Shown here: positions 7,574 to 14,994 of the stretch, piece by piece | How the letters are laid out: every line of letters begins with the position of its first letter | Position numbering within the stretch: the stretch's first letter is position 1 | NCBI RefSeq assembly: GCF_003852515.1 | Contig: NZ_QAJK01000188.1 | Span: 1 to 35,232 of the forward strand | Source: Variovorax sp. KBW07 | GTDB lineage: Bacteria; Pseudomonadota; Gammaproteobacteria; Burkholderiales; Burkholderiaceae_C | DNA: 35,232 nucleotides | Direction: 5' to 3' | Notes under the pieces: generated by a model | What the model saw: only the letters and a program-made list of their open reading frames with translations | Told to the model about the DNA's origin: nothing | Database searches by the model: none | Made by a program: the position numbers and the translations under genes

Positions 7574-8347
7574 TCAGGCCTGCGCCGCAAGGCCGGCAAC
7601 CTGGATGCCGTGCGCGGCCAGCGCACGCCGCGTGGCCTGCACCAGCGCGAGCGCACCGGGCGTGTCGCTGTGGATGCAGACCGAGTCGAAGCCGATAGCA
7701 ACATCCTTGCCTTCGACCGTGCGCACCAGCCCTTCGGTGCAGGCACGCACCACCTTGGCGGCCACGGCGTCGGGCTCCAGCGCACCGACGCGCCGCGTGA
7801 AGACGATGGCGCCGCTCAGGTCGTAGTCGCGATCGGCATAGAACTCGCGCACCACCGGCTGGCCCAGCTCGCGCGCCACCTGGTACGTGACGGACGCTTC
7901 CATGCAGAACAGGCGCAGCGTGGGTTCGATCTGCTGCAGCGCCGCGACCAGCGCGCGCGACAGTGCCTCGTCGCGCGCCGCATGCATGTAGAGCGCGCCG
8001 TGCGGCTTGATGTGCTGCAGCGTCATGCCGGCCAGCCGGGCAAATTCGCGCAGCGCGCCGAGCTGGTAGACCATGTCGTTCACCAGCTCGTCGGCCGGTG
8101 CGTTGATGTGGCGGCGACCGAAACCCACGAGGTCGCGAAAGCCCGGGTGCGCGCCGATGCCCACGCCGTGTTGGCGGGCCAGCAGCACCATCTTGCGCAT
8201 GATGTTCGGGTCGCCCGCATGGAAGCCGGTGGCGATGTTGGCCGAGCTGATCAGCGGCATCAGCTGCTCGTCGACACCATCGCCGATGGTCCAGGGGCCG
8301 AAGCCTTCGCCCATGTCGGAATTCAGATCGATCAGCGTCTTCTTCAC
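7574..8347 (-). CDS. pxpA: LamB/YcsF family hydrolase, 5-oxoprolinase subunit A type
   Basis: A 257-residue protein of the LamB/YcsF (PxpA) family, the subunit thought to open the activated lactam in bacterial 5-oxoprolinase. Family motifs: [14 protein letters not shown] at the start, [39 protein letters not shown] and [14 protein letters not shown] near the end. I prefer the GTG at 8347: an AAAGG lies 9 bases before it, and it gives the MKKTLIDLN start seen in relatives. An ATG at 8377 would add ten residues with a poor ribosome-binding site. It is the first gene of the operon. Expected reaction: ATP-driven hydrolysis of 5-oxoproline or a related cyclic amide, here with biotin-type partners. 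Confidence 0.9.
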   Translation of the reverse strand: MKKTLIDLNSDMGEGFGPWTIGDGVDEQLMPLISSANIATGFHAGDPNIMRKMVLLARQHGVGIGAHPGFRDLVGFGRRHINAPADELVNDMVYQLGALREFARLAGMTLQHIKPHGALYMHAARDEALSRALVAALQQIEPTLRLFCMEASVTYQVARELGQPVVREFYADRDYDLSGAIVFTRRVGALEPDAVAAKVVRACTEGLVRTVEGKDVAIGFDSVCIHSDTPGALALVQATRRALAAHGIQVAGLAAQA

Positions 8348-8407
8348 GTCTCGCAGCCTTTGTACTTTCGTTGGCATCGCCGGAAGAGGCAATGCAGGAC
8401 AGGGCGA

Positions 8408-8436
8408 AGATTAGTGAGCGGCCGCAGGACTGGAAA
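8408..8436 (-). promoter_or_regulatory. Candidate promoter of the pxpA-to-ABC operon
   Basis: On the minus strand TTTCCA (8436-8431) and TAATCT (8413-8408) are separated by exactly 17 bases, a fair -35/-10 pair with four and three matches to consensus. Transcription would start near 8400, giving a leader of about 50 bases to the GTG start. The match is weak on its own. It gains support from the LysR-type palindrome centred about 67 bases upstream of the predicted start. Confidence 0.4.
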
Positions 8437-8459
8437 GCATTGTTTTCGAACAGCTCGGT

Positions 8460-8474
8460 ATCTGAAAAACAGAT
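8460..8474. promoter_or_regulatory. LysR-type operator (T-N11-A palindrome)
   Basis: ATCTGAAAAACAGAT is a perfect 15-base interrupted palindrome with the T-N11-A form recognised by LysR regulators. It lies between the divergent lysR gene and the operon. Its centre (8467) is about 67 bases upstream of the predicted operon start, the classical LysR recognition position. A wider pair GCATTG (8437-8442) and CAATGC (8479-8484) flanks it. Confidence 0.55.
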
Positions 8475-8600
8475 GCTGCAATGCCGCGAAATGGGCGCTA
8501 CTCTGGAGGGACGCGGTTTAGCGATATCGGGTTTCCACCTAATGAGGAGGGCCCGGCGCGCATCCGGCAATACCTCGTTCCGCACCAAAGGAAGGCGCCC

Positions 8601-9530
8601 ATGTCCCTGACCCTTCGCCAGCTCAAGTACTTCTCCGCGGTGGCCGAGGTGGGCCGCATTTCGCACGCGGCGCTGCAGCTCAACATCTCGCAGTCGGCCG
8701 TCACCACCGCCATTCGCGAGCTGGAAGAAATGATGGGGCAGCAGCTGTTCGAACGGCATCCGCATGGCGTGGAACTGACGAAGGCGGGGCGGCGTTTCCT
8801 GAGCCACGCCTATGCAGTGCTATCGGCCGCCGACGAAGCCATCCGCATGCCGCACGAGGGCGCCAACGTCGAGGGCTCGCTGACCATTGCCGCGAGCTAC
8901 ACCGTGCTGGGCTACTTTCTGCCGCACCACCTGCAGCGCTTCGAGCAACTGCATCCGCAGGTGACGGTGAAGGTGCACGAGGTAGCGCGCGAAGCCATCG
9001 AGGAAGGCCTGATCACCCAGAGCTACGACATGGGCGTGGTGCTCACGTCGAACGTGGTGCTGCGCGAACTGTCGCTCGAAACCTTCTTCGGCTCGCAACG
9101 CCGGCTGTGGGTGCCCGCCAAGCATCCGCTGCTCGAGAAGGCCGAGGTCACGCTGGCCGACGTGGCGGCCGAGCCCTACATCATGCTCACGGTCGACGAA
9201 GCCGCGGCCACGGCGCTGAAGTACTGGAGCAAGACGCCGCACCAGCCGCGCATAAGGCTGCGCACCAGCTCGGTGGAAGCGGTGCGCAGCACGGTGGCCA
9301 ACGGGCTGGGCGTGACTGTGCTGTCGGACATGGTGTACCGGCCCTGGTCGCTGGAAGGCAAGCGCATCGAGACCATCAACCTGCGCGACGCGGTGCCGAC
9401 CATGAACATCGGCCTGGGGTGGAAACAGGGGGTGGAGTTCTCACCGGCTATGACCGCGTTTCGCGAATACTTCCGCCAGCTGTTCCTCGAGCCGGCCTCG
9501 GCGCGGCAAGTGCGAAACCGCGCGGCCTGA
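8601..9530 (+). CDS. LysR family transcriptional regulator (operon activator candidate)
   Basis: A 309-residue LysR regulator. The N-terminal winged helix-turn-helix is clear: LRQLKYFSAVAEVGRISHAALQ, then ISQSAVTTAIRELEE and LFERHPHGVELTKAGRRFL within the first ~65 residues. The rest is a LysR substrate-binding domain that would sense a small inducer. An AAAGGAAGG site ends just before the ATG at 8601; the frame is open from 8481 but this start fits the family. It is transcribed away from the pxpA operon and shares its 253-base control region, so it most likely regulates that operon in response to the imported substrate or a product. Confidence 0.92.
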   Translation: MSLTLRQLKYFSAVAEVGRISHAALQLNISQSAVTTAIRELEEMMGQQLFERHPHGVELTKAGRRFLSHAYAVLSAADEAIRMPHEGANVEGSLTIAASYTVLGYFLPHHLQRFEQLHPQVTVKVHEVAREAIEEGLITQSYDMGVVLTSNVVLRELSLETFFGSQRRLWVPAKHPLLEKAEVTLADVAAEPYIMLTVDEAAATALKYWSKTPHQPRIRLRTSSVEAVRSTVANGLGVTVLSDMVYRPWSLEGKRIETINLRDAVPTMNIGLGWKQGVEFSPAMTAFREYFRQLFLEPASARQVRNRAA

Positions 9531-9554
9531 GCAGTTCGTCGGCTTGTCAGTCCG

Positions 9555-10775
9555 TCAGCCCGCCGCTGCCGGCAAGCGCTGCAGGCCGGCGATGCGCGAG
9601 GCGAAGATGATCGCGGCCTGCAACACGAAGCCCGCCAGCGCCAGCAGCAGGCAGGCCGGCTCGCCCCACGCGGCGCCGACCACGCCGCCCAGCGCGGCAC
9701 CGATGGGCCGTGCGCCTGCGTTGATCGTGAGGAACACGGCCGACACGCGGCCCAGCATTGCAGCATCGGTCACGCTCTGGCGCAGCGTGGTGGAAGTGAT
9801 GGTCCAGACCATCGGCCCGGCGCCGAACAGGAAGAACGACAGCGCGGCCAGCGACGCCATCGGCACCACGAGCGTTGCCGCCATTGCCGCAGCCGCCACG
9901 ACCGCCACCGCGGGCCCGACCTGGATCGCGCGGCCGAAGGGCATGTGCGCCACGACACGCGAAGTCAGCAGCGCGCCAGCCACCATGCCCGCGCCATACA
10001 TGGCCAGCGTGAAGCCGACCGCCTGCGCGCCCAAGCCCAGCACGCGCACCGCGTAAGGCACGTAGCCCGCCTGCAGCACGAACCACGAGATGTTGAAGAC
10101 CGCGCCCGTCTGCAGCATCGGGCGCAGCAGCGCGTGCTGCCAGACAAAGCGCGCGCCATCGCGCACGTCGAGCAGCGGATGGCGGCGCGATGCGTGGACG
10201 CGCGGCGCTTCGACCAGCTTCAGCAGCAGGCCCACGGCCGAGACCGACAGCAGCGCGGCCAGCACGAACGCGGCCGGCGCGCCGGCCCAGGCGACCAGCG
10301 CGCCTGCGAGCGCGGGGCCGGCGGTGAAGGCCGCGCTGCGCGCCAGCTCCAGCCGGCCGTTGGCCGCCGCCAGCGCGTCGCGCGGCACCAGCGACGGCAC
10401 CAACGCGGGCGCCGCCACGCTGAACCCCACCGTGCCGACCGCACCCAGGAAACCGAGCGCTGCCAGCCATCCGATGCTCAGGCTCGATGCCAGCACCATC
10501 GCCAGAAGCACCAGCAGCGACACCGCCCGCAAGGCCTCGCACCACACCATCAGGCGCCGCCGCGACATGCGGTCCGCGAGCAGGCCCATCGGCATCGAGA
10601 CCAGCAGGAAGGGCAGCGTCTGGATGGCGGCCAGGAAACCGATCTCGCCCGGTCCGGCGCCGAGCGCCAGCACCGCCACCAGCGGCACGGCCGCGAGGCT
10701 CAGTTGCTCGGCGGACTGCGCCGCGAGGTTGGACCACGCGAGATTCAGGAAGGGACGGGGGAGGGCGGCGGACAT
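9555..10775 (-). CDS. MFS transporter (MFS_3/enterobactin-exporter-like)
   Basis: A 406-residue inner-membrane major facilitator protein with about twelve membrane spans. It starts FLNLAWSNLAAQSAEQLSLAAVPLVAV and carries LLADRMSRRRLMVWCEALRA, the cytoplasmic loop 2-3 motif of the MFS_3/EntS-like branch, which mostly contains exporters. It ends 24 bases from the convergent lysR gene. The 141-base gap upstream (10776-10916) shows no gene and no clear promoter. No substrate can be inferred. Confidence 0.88.
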   Translation of the reverse strand: MSAALPRPFLNLAWSNLAAQSAEQLSLAAVPLVAVLALGAGPGEIGFLAAIQTLPFLLVSMPMGLLADRMSRRRLMVWCEALRAVSLLVLLAMVLASSLSIGWLAALGFLGAVGTVGFSVAAPALVPSLVPRDALAAANGRLELARSAAFTAGPALAGALVAWAGAPAAFVLAALLSVSAVGLLLKLVEAPRVHASRRHPLLDVRDGARFVWQHALLRPMLQTGAVFNISWFVLQAGYVPYAVRVLGLGAQAVGFTLAMYGAGMVAGALLTSRVVAHMPFGRAIQVGPAVAVVAAAAMAATLVVPMASLAALSFFLFGAGPMVWTITSTTLRQSVTDAAMLGRVSAVFLTINAGARPIGAALGGVVGAAWGEPACLLLALAGFVLQAAIIFASRIAGLQRLPAAAG

Positions 10776-10916
10776 GCGAAGGAAGAGGCGAAGAGGCCGG
10801 GATGGAAAACCCCATCTTGCGAGCCGGCGCCGCCGCGCGCTGGCCGTTTACGGACCTGACAGCAATTCGCCGGCCGGGCCCGTCATCGCCCCCGCTTCTT
10901 GTGCCGAAGAACCGGC

Positions 10917-11675
10917 TCAGGGGTGAGGCTGAAACCCGATCGTCATGACGGGAGGCACCTTCCCCTGGGAGTCCGCAGGCAGGGTGTCGACCTGCTTCAT
11001 GGCCCGCATGACCGTGTCGTCCCAGGACTTCGTTCCGCTGGAAGCGATCATCTTGAAGCCGACGACCTTGCCGTCTGGCCGGCTTTGCACCTCGACCTCC
11101 GTGGACGGATTGGATCGGAGCGATGGGGCCGCCAGCAATTCCTTGGGGTAGACGATGTACGGCTTGACGACCGCGTCCACCCTGGCGCCGTAGCTCAGCC
11201 AAGGCGTCGGCGGCAGCTTTCGCGTGAGCGGACCGAAGCACCCCTTGCCATCGGCGCTGACGCACACCCGGATGCTCGCCCTGTCGGCGGCCACCAGGAC
11301 GTACCGCACGTTCTTCTGCCCCTTCGTGTCCGTGGTCGGGCCGGAGCAATCGTCCTTGCGGTTGCTCTCTTCGACTGTTCGAGTGACCCGAATCACCGGA
11401 GGTTCGCCCGGAAGGTCTTCGGCCACGTAGCTGCCCTTCAGGCGCTCCTGGCCACTTGCGCTGTGGAAGACGCCCTGCCTGGTGAACTCGTAGCGCTCCA
11501 GGCAGCGCCTGTCTTCGACATAGAACCAGGCACCAAGAAGGCTGGCACCCGGGACGACCTCTGGTGCAGTGGCGGTCGAGGGGGCGATCGCGGCGCTTGG
11601 AGAGGTGGTGGAGACGGGGGTGGCGCATCCTGAAAGCAGGATGGCGGTCAGAAGAGTGACGAGGGAGAGGCGCAT
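10917..11675 (-). CDS. Lipoprotein with C-terminal TolA/TonB-like domain
   Basis: A 252-residue predicted lipoprotein. The signal sequence MRLSLVTLLTAILLSGC has a lipobox with Cys17. A Ser/Thr/Ala/Pro linker (18-45) leads into a domain with several cysteines (residues 50-150), not recognised. Residues ~160-252 strongly resemble the C-terminal domain of betaproteobacterial TolA and TonB: SYGARVDAVVKPYIV, NPSTEVEVQ, PDGKVVGFKMIASSG, WDDTVMRAM and a final PPVMTIGFQP. No TonB-type membrane anchor or long periplasmic helix is present, so energy transduction is unlikely. I chose the ATG at 11675 for the signal peptide; an ATG at 11690 adds five residues. It follows the NTF2-like gene by about 25 bases. 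Confidence 0.8.
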   Translation of the reverse strand: MRLSLVTLLTAILLSGCATPVSTTSPSAAIAPSTATAPEVVPGASLLGAWFYVEDRRCLERYEFTRQGVFHSASGQERLKGSYVAEDLPGEPPVIRVTRTVEESNRKDDCSGPTTDTKGQKNVRYVLVAADRASIRVCVSADGKGCFGPLTRKLPPTPWLSYGARVDAVVKPYIVYPKELLAAPSLRSNPSTEVEVQSRPDGKVVGFKMIASSGTKSWDDTVMRAMKQVDTLPADSQGKVPPVMTIGFQPHP

Positions 11676-11700
11676 CGGCTCGGATTCCATGAATGCTGGG

Positions 11701-12054
11701 TCAGGGCTTGGTGACGATCGCCGTAGTGGCTTGCGTCATCACGGTGGCCCATGCACCGTCGATGCGCTTCCAGACTTCCATCACCCACAGTCCGCCGCTG
11801 AAAAAACGAGTGACGACAAGGTCGCCCTGCTGTTCGTGTTGCTCGCGTTCGCGAGACACATGGGGCTGCTGCTTCTGCGTCTGAAGGTTGCCGATTCGTT
11901 CGGCCCGCGACATGAACTGGCCGTTCTGCTGCACAGTCGTGAAGTCGCTCGCGGTGTACTTGCCCCACTGCGCTGAATTGACGGCGTAGAAGGCTTCGTC
12001 TCGTGCACGCATGGCGGCTTGAAGGTCTGGAGGGAGCGGGGTTGTGTCGGTCAT
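11701..12054 (-). CDS. NTF2-like / DUF4440 family protein
   Basis: A 117-residue protein with the SnoaL/DUF4440 pattern: ALxxRDEAFYAVNSAQWGKYTASDFTTV near the start, a middle segment starting RAERIGNLQ, and a C-terminal VMEVWKRIDGAWATVM. Proteins of this cone-shaped fold include enzymes and binding proteins; no function can be assigned here. The start at 12054 is the first ATG giving the family opening; the ribosome-binding site is weak. The 164 bases upstream (12055-12218) show no gene. It probably shares a transcript with the TolA-domain lipoprotein gene. Confidence 0.72.
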   Translation of the reverse strand: MTDTTPLPPDLQAAMRARDEAFYAVNSAQWGKYTASDFTTVQQNGQFMSRAERIGNLQTQKQQPHVSREREQHEQQGDLVVTRFFSGGLWVMEVWKRIDGAWATVMTQATTAIVTKP

Positions 12055-12218
12055 GAGGGAACTGTAGCGGCCGTGGCCCGCGCAGTGCGGATCAGGGTTC
12101 AGAATTGGGCTCGGGCAAGGCGGCCGGCTACAGTGGCAGGGCCTGGGCTCGACGGCACCGCTCAAGAGCCATCGTTCACCTGCTCGAAACGTTGAGCCGC
12201 CCCTGAAAGTTCACTGCC

Positions 12219-12581
12219 ATGGAAGCATCGCTCGGCACCATCATCATCTACGCTCGCGACATGAAGAGATCGGCAGATTTCTACGCCGAACATTTCGGCT
12301 TCGTCACGACCGGTGAAGTCCGCGAGGGGCTCATAGAGCTGAAGGCGCCGAATGCCGGTGCGGGAATACTCATCCATCAGGCCGCCAAGTCGGTAAAGCT
12401 GGGCCAGGTCGGGGTGAAGCTGAGCTTTCATGTGCGGGACGTCGAGGTCTTCGTTGCCGAGGCGGCGGCGAGGGGGCTCAAGTTCGGTACGATTCACACG
12501 GCGAACGGATATGCCTTCGCCAACGTCAAGGACCCCGACAAGAATTCAGTCAGTGTCTCAAGTCGAGCGCACCGCGTTTGA
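12219..12581 (+). CDS. VOC/glyoxalase family protein
   Basis: A 120-residue vicinal-oxygen-chelate fold protein with a typical two-module pattern: TIIIYARDMKRSADFYAEHFGFV at the start and VKLSFHVRDVEVFVAEAAARGLKF followed by YAFANVKDPDKNSVSV. The second half carries the usual DPDxN ending. Members include glyoxalases, dioxygenases and antibiotic-binding proteins; metal ligands are not clear enough to choose. It opens the accessory block and is followed after 19 bases by an unrecognised gene. Confidence 0.85.
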   Translation: MEASLGTIIIYARDMKRSADFYAEHFGFVTTGEVREGLIELKAPNAGAGILIHQAAKSVKLGQVGVKLSFHVRDVEVFVAEAAARGLKFGTIHTANGYAFANVKDPDKNSVSVSSRAHRV

Positions 12582-12600
12582 CGATGTTCATCAATCGCCT

Positions 12601-12873
12601 ATGACTCGTTCACGTACACCTCTTCAAGCCGCCGCCGGCAAGCTCATCGCAGCGATTCAGAAGGAGTGGGGCATCGAAGCTGGCGAACCGAAGTCGGTTG
12701 AAAGCGAAAACGTCATGAATGAGGCGCACCACTTGCTGCAGGCCGCGTCGAAGTTCGGGTCGATCGGGAGCGTCATCGGCTCGGGTTCCGTATCGACGTT
12801 TCTGGGCGAGCAATGGGTTCAGGCCCACCCTCGAGTCCTGCCGTACATCGCCGCGCTTGAAGCCGCTCAATGA
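12601..12873 (+). CDS. Small hypothetical protein
   Basis: A 90-residue protein not recognised. It has a basic N-terminus (TRSRTPLQAAAGKLIAAIQKEWGIE), a middle containing ENVMNEAHHLLQAA, then a Gly/Ser-rich turn GSIGSVIGSGSVSTFLGEQW. No signal peptide or membrane span. No strong ribosome-binding site precedes the ATG at 12601. Its stop codon overlaps an ATG (12870) of the next frame. Could be an accessory or immunity-like protein; function unknown. Confidence 0.6.
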   Translation: MTRSRTPLQAAAGKLIAAIQKEWGIEAGEPKSVESENVMNEAHHLLQAASKFGSIGSVIGSGSVSTFLGEQWVQAHPRVLPYIAALEAAQ

Positions 12874-12962
12874 GCAGCGTATGGCAAGCAGGCATCGCAA
12901 AAAAGTCTCCCCTTTCAAAGCCGATGCTATTCTTTGCGCTGACCACACTCCAGGCAATCCAG

Positions 12963-13460
12963 ATGCGGCTTCTCCCTTTATTTGCACTCATCTTTGCGGG
13001 TGCTATCTCCGCTGCTGAAGGGCCTGCCGCTACAACGACAACGCTCTACAAGTCGACGGGGCCCGACGGAAGAACGATCTACAGCGACGTTCCACCTCCT
13101 CAGGTGCGCGACTCCAAGACCCTGACGTTCAAGAACCTGCCGGCCAGTCCGTTGTCTGCAGAAACGCTCGCGTACATCGAGCAACTGCGAAAGTCTGCTG
13201 ACTCTCGGGCTACCGCACCGATCCCTCGGGACACAGTGCTTTTCTCCGCCAAGTGGTGCGCGTACTGTCGCCAGGCGAAGGCCTATCTGGCCGCCAAGCA
13301 GATCAACTATCGGGAGATCGACATCGATACCGCGGGCGGAAAAATGGCCTACGCGCAATTGGGCGGCAACAACGGTGTGCCACAGCTGTTTGTGAACGGC
13401 CGAGGCGTCACCGGTTTCGCCGCTTCTGCATACGACTCGCTCTTCCAGGCGCGCAAGTAG
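12963..13460 (+). CDS. Periplasmic DUF4124-glutaredoxin fusion protein
   Basis: A 165-residue exported thiol protein. A signal peptide (MRLLPLFALIFAGAISAAEG) is followed by a DUF4124 segment (residues ~26-60, LYKSTGPDGRTIYSDVPPP). The C-terminal glutaredoxin domain (~90-165) has the redox site CAYC (99-102) in SAKWCAYCRQAKAYL, a cis-proline GVPQLFVNG and a final GFAA. It likely reduces or shuffles disulfides outside the cytoplasm. I chose the ATG at 12963 for the signal peptide. An ATG at 12870, overlapping the previous stop as ATGA, would give 196 residues and hide the signal peptide behind an N-terminal tail. Confidence 0.82.
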   Translation: MRLLPLFALIFAGAISAAEGPAATTTTLYKSTGPDGRTIYSDVPPPQVRDSKTLTFKNLPASPLSAETLAYIEQLRKSADSRATAPIPRDTVLFSAKWCAYCRQAKAYLAAKQINYREIDIDTAGGKMAYAQLGGNNGVPQLFVNGRGVTGFAASAYDSLFQARK

Positions 13461-13586
13461 TAGAGAGTAGAGGCGACCGCTTTGAGTCCCTTCGCGTCGG
13501 TTGCTCGCCCGATGAAAGTCGACTGGCGGCAACCGCGGGTCGGCTCATGTTGACAAGGTACGGGGGTGGAAGTGGAGAGCGCATCT

Positions 13587-13922
13587 ATGAATAACCGGCA
13601 CTTTGCCTACGGAGAATGCTCTGGCTGTGAGTCGCAAACTCAATTCGCGAACAAGTTGTCGGGGCTGGGGTTAGACATAGACGAACACCGCTACAGCATT
13701 GTCGTTTCCGAGTTTGAATGCCTCACGTTTGAGTTCGACCAACCAAGTGATGACGACGTGACTACCGAAGGAACCGCTTCTACTGCTGAGGTCTTGCGAG
13801 CAAATGCGTATCGCCTCCACAGGGCGTTGGTCCATGGGAACGTGCGGCACTGGCTTGAGATAACCGACGACGTTCAAAATCGATTGGAATACCTCCACCA
13901 CAATTGGCCCGAGGGTTCATAA
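13587..13922 (+). CDS. Small acidic hypothetical protein
   Basis: A 111-residue acidic protein, not recognised. It begins MNNRHFAYGECSGCESQ, with two cysteines spaced CSGC, then has a predicted alpha/beta body rich in Asp and Glu (FEFDQPSDDDVTTEG) and a C-terminal helical part. A GGAGAG site 9 bases before the ATG at 13587 decides the start; a GTG at 13566 is possible. Base composition is lower in GC than the flanking operons. Small acidic orphan proteins of this kind are sometimes immunity proteins, but nothing here proves it. The gap 13461-13586 before it holds no gene. Confidence 0.6.
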   Translation: MNNRHFAYGECSGCESQTQFANKLSGLGLDIDEHRYSIVVSEFECLTFEFDQPSDDDVTTEGTASTAEVLRANAYRLHRALVHGNVRHWLEITDDVQNRLEYLHHNWPEGS

Positions 13923-14150
13923 GAGCAATCAATCGGGCGCCACCCGTCTTGAATGATGGTGGCTTCAATGGCTACGTCACCGCAATGCGAAGGACCGCTC
14001 TCGACTCCCTCGCGATGGCATTGCGACCGTACGTCGTCCTTCAAGCCCGAGGCAACCCCGGCTGCAATTTGAACGACTTTCACTAGCCCTTCAAGGCCCA
14101 GCCCTCCAGCTAAGATACAACTTTCAACACTTGCAAGAGGGAGGGCGACA
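13923..14150. other. Gene-poor 228-base spacer, possibly decayed sequence
   Basis: Short open frames occur on both strands but have no start signal or recognisable family. The sequence has no obvious hairpin. An AGAGGGAGGG ribosome-binding site near the end (about 14136-14145) belongs to the following lipoprotein gene, and TAAGAT (14111-14116) is a possible -10 element for it. Otherwise nothing is seen; it may be the remnant of a decayed gene. Confidence 0.4.
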
Positions 14151-14957
14151 GTGGGATTCCTTAGAGATGAGAAAGCGCGCACCGTAGCTGGCGTTGCGGT
14201 CAAACTTATTGCAGTCGCGGCACTTGCCGCTCTGGCAGGTTGCGCGTTGCAGCCAACTGATGTGAAAGAGGCGAATGGGAATCCCGATGCCTTCTTGGCA
14301 AAGAATTACACACTGCAAGCGCTCCGCCCGTCATTCGTTCAAAGTCTGAAGGAAGTCGGTGCTCCCGGGCCAACTGATTTTAAAGAAATCACGTTCAAGT
14401 TCAACCATCGATATCGGAACATTGGAGCGACCGAAGACTCGGTCACAACGCCACAAGCCAGCTACAGGCCTTTGGGCAATGGTTTCTTCCAGCATATCCG
14501 CACGGTCGAGAACAACGGATTTCTGGCGAACCGTAGTTTCGAGTTGACCTTCATGGGTGTCCTGAACCTCAAGAAGGAGAACGCATCGACCGACTCGAAG
14601 ATGACGCAGTTCACTTCCGTCGTGAAGGAAGTGAAGCCGTTCAAGTTCAATGTCGCGAAGTTGGCGCCGGGAAGCAAACTGCTCATAGATTTCGGGAACG
14701 GCTTTCCTCTCCAGGAGTTCAACTTCCGCTGGTCAAAATTCACCTGCCTGACCGACAGGCTGGGCTCCGCATCGGAACTTCATCCAAAGATCCAGGGCGG
14801 TGCCATCTGGTTTAGCTGTGACGGCACGTCGGAATCAGGGGCCGAGGCAAAGTTCACCAATGTGTACCTTGCTCAGTACGGACTGATGCTCACCACCAAG
14901 TACGCGGACTCGAAGTTTTCGGGCTCTGATACCGTGAGCGAATTCACAGTGCGTTGA
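14151..14957 (+). CDS. Predicted lipoprotein, function unknown
   Basis: A 268-residue predicted lipoprotein starting with GTG at 14151, chosen because a strong AGAGGGAGGG lies just before it. The hydrophobic segment AVKLIAVAALAALAGC gives a lipobox ending in Cys31, after a rather long 17-residue basic N-terminus. The mature part is mostly beta-strand-like with aromatic residues (ITFKFNHRYRNIG, SFELTFMGVLNLKKEN, TKYADSKFSGSDTVSEFTV). No family recognised. It lies in the lower-GC accessory block and is convergent with the DUF2867 gene. Confidence 0.75.
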   Translation: MGFLRDEKARTVAGVAVKLIAVAALAALAGCALQPTDVKEANGNPDAFLAKNYTLQALRPSFVQSLKEVGAPGPTDFKEITFKFNHRYRNIGATEDSVTTPQASYRPLGNGFFQHIRTVENNGFLANRSFELTFMGVLNLKKENASTDSKMTQFTSVVKEVKPFKFNVAKLAPGSKLLIDFGNGFPLQEFNFRWSKFTCLTDRLGSASELHPKIQGGAIWFSCDGTSESGAEAKFTNVYLAQYGLMLTTKYADSKFSGSDTVSEFTVR

Positions 14958-14994
14958 CCTGCCTCAGCCGCATTGGAGCGCACCTCGCATGCCT

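Noticed and set aside
9547-11628. A long minus-strand open frame across the MFS and lipoprotein genes
   Set aside because: It is in a different frame from both real genes and has no recognisable domain.
13874-14203. A 109-codon minus-strand open frame across the spacer and lipoprotein start
   Set aside because: No ribosome-binding site, no family match, and it overlaps two genes on the other strand.
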